Source: Flexivirga endophytica
Lineage (GTDB): Bacteria > Actinomycetota > Actinomycetes > Actinomycetales > Dermatophilaceae
Reading direction: 5' to 3'
Length of the DNA stretch: 64,000 nt
Assembly (NCBI RefSeq): GCF_014640635.1
Contig: NZ_BMHI01000001.1
Location: 496,001-560,000, forward strand
The notes beneath the pieces were generated by a model. That model was not told the DNA's origin. It saw only the letters and a list, made by a program, of their open reading frames with translations, and searched no databases. Each line of letters opens with the position of its first letter. Position 1 is the first letter of the stretch. Positions 34,519 through 44,012 of the stretch are shown piece by piece. Both the position numbers and the translations under genes were made by a program.

Positions 34519-37500
34519 TCAGTTCGCCGTGGCCGTCCAGCGCTGGCCCGACACCCCCTTGTCCGCCGACTGGGTGACGCCGCCATCGGAACCCGCGGTC
34601 AGCACCAGAGCGCTGTTCTTGTTCTTCAGCACCAGGTTTGCGCCGTCCTTGCTGACGATCCACCGCTGGTTGTCGGTGCCGGTGCAGGTGTATTGCCCGA
34701 CAGCCTGTCCATCCGTCGTTGAGCTGTAGGGCACGTCGACGCACTCACCGGTGCCGGTATTCTTGATCAGGTAGCTGCCGTCCTCGGCGTTGCGCGTCAC
34801 GCCCCACTTCTGGGTGGCGTCCGTGCTCGGTCCCTGCAGCTGCAGCAGACCCAGGTCACCCGTGCCGGCGGTCAGCGCCTTCCCGCCGGTCGTGAAGGAG
34901 TACTGCCCGTCAGCCAGTGGCGGTGCGACGACCTCCTGATTACCGACGGTGATGTCGAAGACGTGGAATGCGGAGTTCGAGGGCAGGGTCACCGCCACGA
35001 CCTCCTTGGCCGGATCGATCGCCAGCGTCGAGGTGTAGACCCGATATTCGGTGGTCGGGTATGCCGGGCCGGTCGGCGTGTTCTTGCCGAGCGTCCGGAT
35101 CGCCACCTTGGCGCCGTAACTGTCCTGCGCGAGGCAACACCAGTTCGGCATACCGACCGTGCCGGAGTCGCTGGTGCCGTCGGCGTAATGGACGGTGGCT
35201 GTGCCGCCCGCGGAGCCACTCGTGCCGGTCCCGAGGAACGCCAGCGCGTTGCCCTTGCCACTGACCGAGATCGTCTGTCCCTGACCGGTCACGTTGTCCT
35301 TGGTGCCGGGTGCCACATCGGGCCAGGTGAAGTCGAACCCGTTGGCGGAGACCTTCGCGCCCCGGGTCGCACCCTGGTCGGCAAGCTTCTCGGCGAGGAA
35401 GCTCGAACCTCCGCCGTCGATGTCGCCCGGTGACGGGTCGCCGGAGCTGGTGATACCCACGTTGTCGTATGCCGCCGCTGGGTCGGCATAGGCGACCGTC
35501 GTTGTCGAGCGGTCGGTCACGGTGCGCGACACGTCACGCGGCTGGTAGGTCGCCTGCGCCGTGAGATCGACGGTGCCCGGCTTGGCGTCGGCCGGTGGGG
35601 TCAGCGTGAATTTCGTGGTGAAGCTCGCGCCGTCCGCGAGACTGTCGGCCGTGCTGGGGCCGTCCGCCGTGAGCTGCCAGCCGGCCGGCGCGGTGACGTC
35701 GGTCTTGGTGACGTCCACCGGTTTTCCGGTGTTGTTGGTGAACTTCACTGTGACCGGGCGGCTTTCGCCGGCTACGGAGATCGCCGTCGGTGTGAGGTCG
35801 AGGCTGACGTTGCGCTCGGCCGGGTGCGACCCGCCGACCGCGCCGGCGCCGGTGATCCGCACCATGGTCGCCGCAGAGGTCGGCAACGACGCGGTCTTGA
35901 CGTGTATGACGCCCGTGGACTCCTCGTAGAACCAGCCGGAGTCCGCCGCATCCAGCGACTTCACCGAATCCCGTTCGGCGAGAGTGGTTTTCCCGGCCGT
36001 GACGGCGTCCGGCGCGGTGTCGGTGTGCACGGTCAGCCGGTAGTGCCTGGTGGTGGGTTTGCCGTCATACGACCCCGACAGTGCGCCGATGCCGACCTCC
36101 ACCGGACCGCGACCGGTCGTCGGCGCGGTGACGTCGAAGCGTTGCGTCGCCGACTCGCCCTTGGCGGCAGCCTGGCTGCGGCCGTCGTCCTCGTAGTTGG
36201 TGAACGACGTCGTCCCGCTCGGGTAGACGTCCAGATCGAGTTGTCCCGCCTTCTTGCCAGCGGCCCAGTCCACTGTGCCCTCAGGGAATTGGGGGACCAC
36301 CGCGCCGGCCTTGACGAAGAGCGGCAGCGTGTCCAGCGGCGCCTTGTAGCCATTGAGGGTCTGTCCACCCTGGTAGACGCGGCCGGTCCAGTAGTCGACC
36401 CACTCGCCCTTGGGCAGGTAGATGCCATCGCGCACGGACGTGTCCGAGTAGACCGGCGCCACCAGGAAGTCGTCGCCGGCGAGGAACTCGTACTTCGCCT
36501 TGTCGCCCCAGGTGTTCGGGTCGTCCGGGTAGTCCAGGTAGAGCGGCCGGGTCGGTCCGACGCCGTTCTTCGTGGCTCCCATCGTGTAGGTGTAGAAGTA
36601 CGGCAGCAGCCGTTCGTGCAGCATCAGATATTTGCGGTTGATCGAGGTGTAGGGCTCGCCATACGTCCACGGCTGCTTGTCCTTGTTGGCCCAGCCGCTC
36701 ATGGCGTAAGTCATCGGCAGCATCATCTTCCACTGCAGGTCGCGCACATAGGTCTCGGCGCTGCCGCCGAAGATGCCGTCGACGTCACCGGTGGTCACCG
36801 GCTGGCCGGACATCGTCGAGCCGGCGTAGGTCGGGATCTGCCACTTGATGTAGTCCCAGGAGCCGGACTGGTCGCCGGACCACATCGCGCCGCAGCGCTG
36901 CGTGCCCGCCCAACCCTCGATGGTGAGCACAGTCGCACGGTCGGTCGAGTTGTCCTCGATGCCGTCCCGGGCCTTCTCGCAGGCGTCCAGTCCGAAGCGG
37001 TAGCCGGGGCCGACCCAGGCGACGTCGGTCTTTCGCACCCGAACGCCGGCGGCGACCTCGGACTTCTGCTCGGTCAGGTCGCGCTGCGTCCACAGCCCGA
37101 GCTCGGCGCCGTGCTGGTGCAGCATGTCGCCGGTCTGGGGGAGGTCTTCGTATTCGCAGCCGTAGCCGTCGTTGACGAGCATCCAGCCCAGCGGCAGGTG
37201 GTGCTCCTTGTAGCCGTCGGCGACGGCTGTCGAGTCGGCCAACGTATGGCGCTCGCCGCGGTTGGCGTTGTGCAAGTAGCAGTCGGCGTCGCCGAGCTCC
37301 ATCGCATACATCGGCAGCGCGATCGGGCGGCCGGTCAGCTCGGTGTAGCCGTTGATGACCTGCTTGGCGTCACCGACGAAGTAGTAGGCGTCGAAGCGTT
37401 GCTCGGAATGCGTTGTGGCGACATCGGATCCGAAGTCGTAGGTGCCCTTCGCGAAGGTGTCGCGCAGGACGCCATACCCGGTGCTGGAGATGTAGAACGG

Positions 37501-38115
37501 CACCGAATTGGGTTGCCCGCCTTCGTCCCAGCCGTCCTTGGAGATGGACAGCTTCTGGCCCCGGTGGCTGAAGCGGCCGTTCTGCATGCCGCCGCCGAAG
37601 TACTGCTCGGTCGCGCCCTGCGCCAGGTGCTGGGTGGTGCCGTCGTCGTTCCACGACAGGGGAGCGGTCTCCCGCCAGAGCACCGTGCCGTTGCTGCGCG
37701 TCATCGTCAGGGTCGCCGGCGACTTGGTGATCGTCAGGGTCGCGTCCGAGGTCGAGATCTTGTATGCCGACGCGGTCGTCGTCAGCTGCGCGTGCGCGCC
37801 GGCGTAGTCGGTCTTGACCACGATGTCGGCGTCGGGCGCCTTCGGGTCCGCGGGATCGTCGTTGGCGGGGTCGGTGAACGTTCCGTCGGGTGCGACCTCG
37901 AGGCGCAACAGGTCGGCGTCCTCGACCGTCACCCGTAGCCGGGCAGGCCCGGCCGTGAAGACGTATCGGTCACCGTGCTGTTGCACGGAGGTGATGGCGC
38001 CGAGGTGGCCGGCGGCCGCGGCGGACGCGCTGGGGGTGAGGGCCGCCAGGCCGGCGAGTGCCAGGACTGCGGTGGTGACGACGGCGATCCACCGCCGAAA
38101 GGGGTGCTTGATCAT
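34519..38115 (-). CDS. secreted GH31 glycosidase with NEW3, NPCBM-like and ricin-like domains
   Basis: A 1198-aa exported enzyme. The signal peptide ends PSASA near residue 32. A GH31 N-terminal beta-domain precedes the barrel: putative nucleophile Asp377 in RFGLDACEK, putative acid/base Asp415 in MWSGDQSGSW, and a GDVDGIFGGSAETYVRDLQW stretch. The C-terminal part has beta-domains, a NEW3-type domain (LTPTAISVAGESRPVTVKF), an NPCBM-like galactose-binding domain (SSFLAEKL to VTLPSNSAFHVFDITVG) and a ricin-type lectin ending QRWTATAN. The barrel motifs differ from ordinary alpha-glucosidases, so an alpha-galactosaminidase-like or other specificity is possible. ATG 38115 has AGGGAG upstream. Confidence 0.82.
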   Translation of the reverse strand: MIKHPFRRWIAVVTTAVLALAGLAALTPSASAAAAGHLGAITSVQQHGDRYVFTAGPARLRVTVEDADLLRLEVAPDGTFTDPANDDPADPKAPDADIVVKTDYAGAHAQLTTTASAYKISTSDATLTITKSPATLTMTRSNGTVLWRETAPLSWNDDGTTQHLAQGATEQYFGGGMQNGRFSHRGQKLSISKDGWDEGGQPNSVPFYISSTGYGVLRDTFAKGTYDFGSDVATTHSEQRFDAYYFVGDAKQVINGYTELTGRPIALPMYAMELGDADCYLHNANRGERHTLADSTAVADGYKEHHLPLGWMLVNDGYGCEYEDLPQTGDMLHQHGAELGLWTQRDLTEQKSEVAAGVRVRKTDVAWVGPGYRFGLDACEKARDGIEDNSTDRATVLTIEGWAGTQRCGAMWSGDQSGSWDYIKWQIPTYAGSTMSGQPVTTGDVDGIFGGSAETYVRDLQWKMMLPMTYAMSGWANKDKQPWTYGEPYTSINRKYLMLHERLLPYFYTYTMGATKNGVGPTRPLYLDYPDDPNTWGDKAKYEFLAGDDFLVAPVYSDTSVRDGIYLPKGEWVDYWTGRVYQGGQTLNGYKAPLDTLPLFVKAGAVVPQFPEGTVDWAAGKKAGQLDLDVYPSGTTSFTNYEDDGRSQAAAKGESATQRFDVTAPTTGRGPVEVGIGALSGSYDGKPTTRHYRLTVHTDTAPDAVTAGKTTLAERDSVKSLDAADSGWFYEESTGVIHVKTASLPTSAATMVRITGAGAVGGSHPAERNVSLDLTPTAISVAGESRPVTVKFTNNTGKPVDVTKTDVTAPAGWQLTADGPSTADSLADGASFTTKFTLTPPADAKPGTVDLTAQATYQPRDVSRTVTDRSTTTVAYADPAAAYDNVGITSSGDPSPGDIDGGGSSFLAEKLADQGATRGAKVSANGFDFTWPDVAPGTKDNVTGQGQTISVSGKGNALAFLGTGTSGSAGGTATVHYADGTSDSGTVGMPNWCCLAQDSYGAKVAIRTLGKNTPTGPAYPTTEYRVYTSTLAIDPAKEVVAVTLPSNSAFHVFDITVGNQEVVAPPLADGQYSFTTGGKALTAGTGDLGLLQLQGPSTDATQKWGVTRNAEDGSYLIKNTGTGECVDVPYSSTTDGQAVGQYTCTGTDNQRWIVSKDGANLVLKNKNSALVLTAGSDGGVTQSADKGVSGQRWTATAN

Positions 38116-38209
38116 GATTGTTTCTCCCTGATGCAATCAGAAACACGCGTTGTGGCGACTGTAGGGCATCACCGCGGCCGGTGGTGGTTTTCCGGCCGAC
38201 GACATACGA

Positions 38210-38240
38210 AGACCCCGCACCGAGGGTCGGTGCGGGGTCT
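38210..38240 (-). terminator. terminator hairpin
   Basis: A 14-bp perfect stem AGACCCCGCACCGA with a GGG loop, located 23 bp beyond the stop of the minus-strand gene at 38263 and upstream of the GH31 gene. It insulates the two. Confidence 0.8.
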
Positions 38241-38262
38241 GTCGGGTGGGGTGGCGGACGGA

Positions 38263-39921
38263 CTACTGCTGGTCGCCGTTCTGTCCGTCGGAATCCTGCT
38301 CACCGCGGGGCTTGTGCAGCGTCCACGGGTTGTGCTGACCCTGCTGGTCATCGGGCTGGTCGCTCTGTTGGCCGTTGTCCACGGCCGGGACAGCCGTGGT
38401 GGCCTGCTCGTGGATGTCGGCGCCCTGCCCGGCGTTCGGCTGGCCGCCGCCCGCCTGCGGAGTGCCGCCGGACAGCGGAAGACCCGAGATCGCCTGCGTC
38501 GGCTCGTCCGAGCGGTCCGCCGAGCCGTAGCTCGGCTGGTCGCCGGGCGACTGCGGGCTGCTGTGCCGGCCGTCGGGAGAGCTCTGGTAGCCGGGCTGCT
38601 CGTAGGCCGGGGTCGAGGCCTGGCCGTAGGACAGCCGGTTGACGTCGTCGCTCGAGACGGTCTGGGTCGCCGCCTCCGAGCTGTCCTGGCTCGAGTCGTC
38701 GCGACCAGTGCTGCCTTGACCGGTGCTGCCGTGACCCGAGCCGGTCGCGTCCGCCGACTGCTGCGGGCCGGACGTGTCCTGGCCGCTGCCCTGGTTGACC
38801 TCGTCGCTCGAGACGGCCTGGGTCGGCGCGTCGTTGAAGTCCTGTTGGCCCGGCTGCGGCTGGCCGTAGGGCGAAGCGTGCCGGCCCTGCTGGCCGTAGA
38901 TGCTCTGGTCGCCGCCACCCTGCTGCGGCTGACCGTAGGGCGACTGCTGTCCCTGCTGGGGCTGCTGGCCGTATGGTGCGGCGGGCTGGCCGCCCTGCTG
39001 ACCGTAGGCCGACGGCTGCTGGCCCTGTCCGGGCTGGCTCTGGCTGGGCTGACCGTAGGGCGACTGGCCCTGACCCTGCTGGCCGTAGGGCGATGCGCCC
39101 TGCCCGGCCTGCTGGCCCTGGCCGTACGGCGACTGCTGCCCCTGCTGGGGCTGCTGGCCGTATGGCGCGGCGGGCTGGCCGCCCTGCTGGTAACCCTGCT
39201 GCGACTGCTGACCGTAGCCCGCCTGGCCGTAGCCCTGCTGCTGGTACCCCTGCTGGGGCGTGGCCGGCTGACCGTGGGACGGCGTGTTGGGGTGAATGCC
39301 CTGCTGCGGCTGACCGTAGCCACTCTGCTGACCCGGCTGGCCGAAGGCCTGCTGCTGGCCGTAGCCCTGCTGACCCTGCGGCTGACCGTAAGCACCCTGG
39401 TAACCGCCGGGCTGGCCGTAGCCGCCGCCCTGCGGGCCGGTGCTGTCGGAGCCGGTGGCGCCCTTCTTCTTGCCGAGCAGGAAGAGCGCGATCACCCCGA
39501 TGATGCCCAGGACGAGCAGGATGCCGCCGAGGACGATCCCGATGGTGTGGAAGCCACCGCCGATCTTGTCGGCGCGATCACCGGCATACAACTTGCCAGC
39601 GTTGTGATCGCAACTCACGGTGCCCTTGTCGCTGTCGCTGCGCGCGATCTCGTAGTACTTGGTGCCGTCGGCGCTGACCGAGAAGTCCTTGGTCGGCCGC
39701 GGCAGGGTCTTGCCGTCGAGGCTGCAGATTGCAGCCGTGCGATCCGCCGACTCCGGGCTGTAGACCGAGAAGCCGCCGCTCATCGACAGGTTGCTGCCGC
39801 TGTTGAACTGCGTGAGCTTCACGGTGGATCCGCTCAGCAACCCGATGATCAACAACACGAGGCCGACGACCGCGACGACCGCGGGCACCGCCAGTAGTTT
39901 CTTATTCCCCAGGGCATTCAT
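38263..39921 (-). CDS. two-helix membrane protein with Q/G/Y-rich prion-like tail
   Basis: A 552-aa protein. Helix 1 ([21 protein letters not shown]) and helix 2 ([20 protein letters not shown]) enclose an external domain of about 110 residues with two Cys. After LLGKKKG the cytoplasmic tail of about 390 residues is almost entirely Gln, Gly, Tyr, Pro and Ser with many YGQ units, then a Ser/Asp/Thr-rich end. Four Thr sites recur in similar context: [28 protein letters not shown] and ATTAVP. These resemble phospho-Thr/FHA-ligand sites of actinobacterial Ser/Thr kinases, by inference. ATG 39921 is used; a TTG 9 bases upstream is possible. Confidence 0.75.
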   Translation of the reverse strand: MNALGNKKLLAVPAVVAVVGLVLLIIGLLSGSTVKLTQFNSGSNLSMSGGFSVYSPESADRTAAICSLDGKTLPRPTKDFSVSADGTKYYEIARSDSDKGTVSCDHNAGKLYAGDRADKIGGGFHTIGIVLGGILLVLGIIGVIALFLLGKKKGATGSDSTGPQGGGYGQPGGYQGAYGQPQGQQGYGQQQAFGQPGQQSGYGQPQQGIHPNTPSHGQPATPQQGYQQQGYGQAGYGQQSQQGYQQGGQPAAPYGQQPQQGQQSPYGQGQQAGQGASPYGQQGQGQSPYGQPSQSQPGQGQQPSAYGQQGGQPAAPYGQQPQQGQQSPYGQPQQGGGDQSIYGQQGRHASPYGQPQPGQQDFNDAPTQAVSSDEVNQGSGQDTSGPQQSADATGSGHGSTGQGSTGRDDSSQDSSEAATQTVSSDDVNRLSYGQASTPAYEQPGYQSSPDGRHSSPQSPGDQPSYGSADRSDEPTQAISGLPLSGGTPQAGGGQPNAGQGADIHEQATTAVPAVDNGQQSDQPDDQQGQHNPWTLHKPRGEQDSDGQNGDQQ

Positions 39922-39975
39922 ATGGCGCAACCTAACGCATGTCGATTTCGTGTCCTGAGCGCTTGCGCCGACGGA

Positions 39976-40425
39976 CTATCCCGACAGCAGCACCCGAGTC
40001 TGCCGTTTGATCCTAGAGAGCATTGCGACCATTCCGCGCATTCGCAACGGGGAAACCGCTTCGGCGAGTCCGAATTTGAACGGGACATCGTCCGGGACGT
40101 CCAACACCGCCTGGGCCGGCTGGCCGTCCAGGCCGGTGTGCAGGATGCCCGCGAAACCGCGCGTGGTCGGCGATTCCTTCGGTGCGTCGAAGAAGAGATG
40201 TATGTCGCCGTCGGTCAACTCCACCGCCAGGAACAGTGGCGACTGGCACTCGTGGACCTGCTCCAGGAGGTCGGGCTGGTCGGCATACCGCGCGGGCAGC
40301 GCCGGCAACTCCTCACTCAACTCCAGCAACAACTGCAGGCGGTCCTTGGGGCCGACCGCCTCGAATTCGTCGATCAGTTCGGCCAGCGGAGCGGGCAGCT
40401 CACTCACGTCGGTCTCCTCACTCAT
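39976..40425 (-). CDS. sufE: SufE-family sulfur acceptor
   Basis: A 149-aa SufE-like protein. The catalytic Cys is residue 60 in VHECQSPLF, equivalent to the V-x-G-C-Q-S motif of SufE; the C-terminal [15 protein letters not shown] helix is also typical. SufE proteins accept persulfide sulfur and pass it on. The start ATG overlaps the stop of the sulfurtransferase gene (ATGA), and in mycobacteria sseA is likewise beside a sufE-like gene, so a sulfur relay from thiosulfate or mercaptopyruvate is likely. Confidence 0.9.
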   Translation of the reverse strand: MSEETDVSELPAPLAELIDEFEAVGPKDRLQLLLELSEELPALPARYADQPDLLEQVHECQSPLFLAVELTDGDIHLFFDAPKESPTTRGFAGILHTGLDGQPAQAVLDVPDDVPFKFGLAEAVSPLRMRGMVAMLSRIKRQTRVLLSG

Positions 40426-41324
40426 ACTTTTTGCGGCTCCTTCGGCTCGCCCTGCTCGACGGGGACCCGCACCGAGTTGCCCCACTCGGTCCACGAACCG
40501 TCGTAGTTGCGGACGGTGCCGAAGCCCAGCAGGTGGGTCAGCACGAACCAGGTGTGCGACGAGCGCTCGCCGATGCGGCAGTAGACGACGACGTCGTCGC
40601 CGGCGTCGAGCTGCTGCTGGGCGAGGTAGAGGTCCTCCAGGTCCTTGCGGGCCTTGAAGCGGCCGTCCTCCTGGGCGGCCTTGCCCCACGGCACCGACCG
40701 GGCGCCCGGGATGTGGCCACCGCGCATCGCGCCCTCCTGCGGGTAATCGGGCATGTGCAGCAACTCACCGGTGAACTCGCCGGGGGAGCGGACGTCGACC
40801 ATCGGCTTGCCGAGGTGCTCCAGCACGTCGTCCTTGTATGCGCGCACGGGTGCGTCGTCCCGCTCCACCACCGGGTAATCGGTCGGCTGTGCGGTCGGCA
40901 CGTCGCGGGTCAGCGGGCGGTCCTCGGCGATCCACGCCGCGCGGCCGCCGTTGAGCAGCCGGACGTCCTCGTGGCCGAACAACGTCATCACCCACAGGGC
41001 GTATGCCGCCCACCAGTTGGACTTGTCGCCGTAGATGACCACGGTGGTCTCGCGGCCGATGCCACGCTCGGACATGACCTTGGCGAATCCCTCGCCGTCG
41101 ACGAAGTCGCGGCTGACCGGGTCGTTGAGGTCGGTGTGCCAGTCGAGCTTGAAGCTGCCGGGGATGTGGCCGGTGTCGTAGAGAAGCACGTCCTCGTCCG
41201 ATTCCAGAACGACGAGGTTCGGGTGGTCGCCCGCCAGTTGGTCGGCGAGCCAACCGGTCGTGACGAGGCGCTCGGGATGTGCGTATTCAGCGAGCTCTGA
41301 GCTCGGGTCTGTGGGGTAAGGCAT
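40422..41324 (-). CDS. sseA: thiosulfate/3-mercaptopyruvate sulfurtransferase
   Basis: A 300-aa two-domain rhodanese. The N-terminal inactive domain has [15 protein letters not shown]; the C-terminal active domain has [15 protein letters not shown] and the active-site loop [14 protein letters not shown] with Cys249. The CRIGER-type loop is characteristic of actinobacterial SseA/CysA2-like enzymes. It transfers sulfane sulfur, probably onto the SufE encoded immediately downstream with a 4-bp overlap. Confidence 0.92.
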   Translation of the reverse strand: MPYPTDPSSELAEYAHPERLVTTGWLADQLAGDHPNLVVLESDEDVLLYDTGHIPGSFKLDWHTDLNDPVSRDFVDGEGFAKVMSERGIGRETTVVIYGDKSNWWAAYALWVMTLFGHEDVRLLNGGRAAWIAEDRPLTRDVPTAQPTDYPVVERDDAPVRAYKDDVLEHLGKPMVDVRSPGEFTGELLHMPDYPQEGAMRGGHIPGARSVPWGKAAQEDGRFKARKDLEDLYLAQQQLDAGDDVVVYCRIGERSSHTWFVLTHLLGFGTVRNYDGSWTEWGNSVRVPVEQGEPKEPQKV

Positions 41325-41479
41325 AACGCCACGTTACGCGCCCCCACCGGACGCGCCGCAACGTGTATGACGTCACACCACGACACGCACAGGACCCGCG
41401 CCACGACCACCGGAGGCTGTCCGAGGCGGCCCGCATGCCGACGAACCGCCCGGGTCGTCCCGGCTGGCAGGATGTGCAC

Positions 41480-42181
41480 ATGTTCGGCAGCAGCAAGAAG
41501 AAGAAGAGCACGCAGCCCGCACCGCTCGACAAAGGGCCGTTGGGTGGCACGGCGCTGAGCCTGTCGCAGAAGCTCATGACGATCGGCATCGACGGCAAGG
41601 CCGGCTTCGACAGCGCCCGGGACGTCGCGGAGGCGGCGCGGCGCGACTACCCGGCCGACACGGAGCGCGCGATCGACCACGTCGTGTCCCAGCACCGCAA
41701 GCTCGCGGCCAGCGCCGGATTCGTCACCAGCCTGGGTGGATTCGTCACCATGGCCGTCGCACTCCCGGTCAACCTGGTCGGCTTCTACCTGCTCAACACC
41801 CGCATGGTCGCGGCGATCGCGCACCTGCGGGGCTATGACCTCAGCGATCAAGGCACGCGCACCGCCGTACTCCTGACGCTGGTGGGTGGCGACGCCGACG
41901 ATCTGCTGAAGAAGGCCGGCGTCGTGAGCACCGGCCGGCTCGCCAGCCTGGCGGCGAACCAGCTGCCGCCCCCGGCGGTGATGGTCGTCAACAAGGCGGT
42001 CGGCTTCCGGCTGGTCAGCCAGCTCGGCGACAAGTTGCTCACCAAGCTCGGCAAGGGCATCCCGGTCGCCGGCGGTGTCATCGGCGCCGGCCTCGACGTG
42101 TTCCTGCTCAACCGCATCGCCAAGGGCGCCAAGCGCGAGTTCCCGCCGACCGGGCGGGCGCTGCGGTCCGGGCGGCGCTGA
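41480..42181 (+). CDS. EcsC-like membrane-associated protein
   Basis: A 233-aa protein resembling the EcsC family: SAGFVTSLGGFVTMAVALPVNLVGFYLLNTRM (about residues 76-107, hydrophobic) and a C-terminal KGIPVAGGVIGAGLDVFLLNRIAKGAKREF stretch. Family members are membrane-associated and of unclear function. ATG 41480 is chosen at the start of a Lys-rich N-terminus (FGSSKKKK); the frame extends upstream without a ribosome site. The next gene begins 2 bp after the stop. Confidence 0.65.
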   Translation: MFGSSKKKKSTQPAPLDKGPLGGTALSLSQKLMTIGIDGKAGFDSARDVAEAARRDYPADTERAIDHVVSQHRKLAASAGFVTSLGGFVTMAVALPVNLVGFYLLNTRMVAAIAHLRGYDLSDQGTRTAVLLTLVGGDADDLLKKAGVVSTGRLASLAANQLPPPAVMVVNKAVGFRLVSQLGDKLLTKLGKGIPVAGGVIGAGLDVFLLNRIAKGAKREFPPTGRALRSGRR

Positions 42182-42183
42182 CC

Positions 42184-42552
42184 GTGCCCCGGCTGCCCAA
42201 CGTCCGCTGGGCCGCGATGCGACGCATCTCGGACGCTCTGCAGGACGTCAGTGAACCCGGTGGGCCGTCGATTGCGGTGCGTGTCGGCTGCCTGCCGCGG
42301 ATGACCAAGGCTGTCGCCCGCGGCGAATACAACGGTGTGAGCGCCGGACACCTCGCGCTGATCGCCGCCGCGGCCGCGTATGTCGTGTCGCCGGTCGACC
42401 TGCTGCCCGAGGCTCTCGTCGGAGTCATAGGTCTCGCCGACGACGCCGTCGTGCTGGCGTGGCTGGCCCGGACGCTGACCCAGGACACCGACCAGTTCCT
42501 GGAGTGGGAGCGCCGTCGTGGCGACACGATCCAGGGCGAACGCTTGTCCTGA
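42184..42552 (+). CDS. DUF1232 (YkvA-like) small membrane protein
   Basis: A 122-aa protein with the DUF1232 motif: a hydrophobic helix then AYVVSPVDLLPEALVGVIG and LADDAVVLAWL. The SPVDLLPE/LADDA pair is diagnostic. The function of the family is unknown. The start is GTG 42184, 2 bp after the EcsC-like gene, so the two are cotranscribed. Confidence 0.82.
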   Translation: MPRLPNVRWAAMRRISDALQDVSEPGGPSIAVRVGCLPRMTKAVARGEYNGVSAGHLALIAAAAAYVVSPVDLLPEALVGVIGLADDAVVLAWLARTLTQDTDQFLEWERRRGDTIQGERLS

Positions 42553-42640
42553 TCCACATCCTGACCCGGCCGGGAGGGTCGTCCACAAGCGGACGGTTCA
42601 GGGATATGGCGCCGCCCGTGTCCGGCCGCAGGCTGCGGGC

Positions 42641-43678
42641 ATGGCATCCAGTCTTCACGGCATCGGCGACGTCGTCGCCTACCTGCCCTACGAGCTCGGT
42701 TACATCCCCAAGGAATCCCTGGCCGTGATCGGGCTGCGCGACGGGCAGTTGAAGATCACCGCGCGATTGAACCGACCGGACAGCAGCGGCGCGGTCCCGC
42801 TCGCCCAGCACGTGGCCACCCGCTTCGAGCGCGCTGGTCCCGATCGGGAGCCGGACGACGTGGTGGTGCTCTGTTATGGCCCCTTCGGTGCCGCCGACCG
42901 CCTCTTCGTCATGGAGTTGCGCTCGCTGCTGGTCCGGTCGGCCGTGCCCCTGTCCCACGTCGGGGTGGTGCGTGACGGTGCCGAATGGCGGGCCGAGCAG
43001 TGCTCCTGCGACGGGTGTCCCCGCGACTGGGCGGAGGTGCCGCCTGCGACCAGCGTCGGCCCGGTCGCCGAACGCGTGCTGCAGGGTGTTGTGCCGGCCG
43101 AGAACCGCGCGGACCTCGAGCACCGCTTCCACCTTCGGCACCCGTTGGTGGCCGCCGCCGTCGAGTCCCGGCTCCGCGACGGACCACCGATGCACGTGCA
43201 CACCGCGCAGGTGCTGCCTCGGGTGCTGTTGGAGGAGGAGACACCGGTGCACGCGTTGCCGATCGACGTGCTTGCCGGTGCCACAGTGGCCGTCGAGCCG
43301 GTCGAGGTGCGTGACCAGGTGCTCTCCTGGCTGATGCCCGACTTCCTGCCGCCCGAGGTCGTCGAGGTCGATGCACCCGTCGATCCGCACCACCTCGGCC
43401 TCCCACCGCTGTGGTTGCGCGACCTCGACGACTTCGACGACCCGGTGGCTCGCGTCTCCCGCCGGCTCGAGGAGTGGATCGGCTGCATCCCGCCGCCTCG
43501 CTCGGTCCCAGTGCTGCTGCTCGTGGCGGGGATCCAATGGACCACCGGCAGTGGCGTGCTCGCCACGATGGCCGTCGACCGGGCGCTGGACATCGAACCC
43601 GAATGCAAGCTCGCAGTCCTCCTGGCAGCCGCGTTGCGTGCCGGGCTGCATCCTGCTCCACATCGACGCCCGGCCTGA
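42641..43678 (+). CDS. DUF4192 domain protein
   Basis: A 345-aa soluble protein with the DUF4192 layout found throughout actinobacteria: the N-terminal DVVAYLPYELGYIPKESLAVIGL, internal RSAVPLSHVGVVRDG and a CSCDGCPRDW segment that recalls the conserved Cys-containing loop. The function is unknown. ATG 42641 is chosen because family members begin just before the YLPYELG-type motif. A 54-bp repeat begins 3 bp after its stop. Confidence 0.8.
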   Translation: MASSLHGIGDVVAYLPYELGYIPKESLAVIGLRDGQLKITARLNRPDSSGAVPLAQHVATRFERAGPDREPDDVVVLCYGPFGAADRLFVMELRSLLVRSAVPLSHVGVVRDGAEWRAEQCSCDGCPRDWAEVPPATSVGPVAERVLQGVVPAENRADLEHRFHLRHPLVAAAVESRLRDGPPMHVHTAQVLPRVLLEEETPVHALPIDVLAGATVAVEPVEVRDQVLSWLMPDFLPPEVVEVDAPVDPHHLGLPPLWLRDLDDFDDPVARVSRRLEEWIGCIPPPRSVPVLLLVAGIQWTTGSGVLATMAVDRALDIEPECKLAVLLAAALRAGLHPAPHRRPA

Positions 43679-43681
43679 GCT

Positions 43682-43735
43682 CCCCACGAAGTTCCTCCCC
43701 CGCTGCGCTCCTCCGGATACTTCGCGGGGACCCCG
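43682..43735 (+). repeat. 54-bp palindromic repeat, copy B
   Basis: Same element and orientation as 5750-5803, with a few substitutions. It starts 3 bp after the DUF4192 stop and before the metX promoter, again a terminator-like position. Confidence 0.85.
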
Positions 43736-43843
43736 CTCCTTCCTCGTCGAGCATTTCGCAAGTCCCCGCAGAGCGACCGGACCATGAGACGCCCGGCCCG
43801 CGGACTTCGCCCTGATCGCGCGATTTTGCTACCGTTCTACCTG

Positions 43844-43985
43844 TCATGAGTCCCAGCGTTCGTTGATCTTTCGACGCGAACACAGCCCCGGCTGGCTGGG
43901 CGGCAACCCTCCACCGCGGTGGGGTGCCCCGGGTGAAGACAAGGTCGACCGCGCACGACGGTCGGCAAGCGCGGGGCCGGCGAGC
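43844..43985 (+). ncRNA. SAM-IV type riboswitch upstream of metX
   Basis: The core GGCAACCCTCC, then GGGGTGCCCCGGGTGA, and a later GGCAAGCGCGG are shared with the metY leader. The first hairpin here is longer (about 43860-43885). A possible -10, TACCGT, at 43830-43835 places the transcript start near 43842. It should repress metX when SAM is abundant. End points are approximate. Confidence 0.85.
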
Positions 43986-44012
43986 CCCAGGGGCACGCAA
44001 GGAGTGGGCCGG

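Noticed and set aside
35824-37938. 704-codon open frame on the + strand
   Set aside because: It is antisense to the GH31 gene, whose signal peptide, catalytic motifs and accessory domains are clear.
38860-39420. Repetitive DNA that might be read as a CRISPR or tandem array
   Set aside because: Units vary in length and sequence and follow the protein low complexity (YGQ/PQQG); there are no uniform spacers or cas genes.
37975-39897. 640-codon open frame on the + strand, Leu/Arg-rich
   Set aside because: It is the complement of the YGQ-rich tail gene; the Leu-rich look comes from antisense Gln/Pro codons. The minus frame has helices and a terminator.
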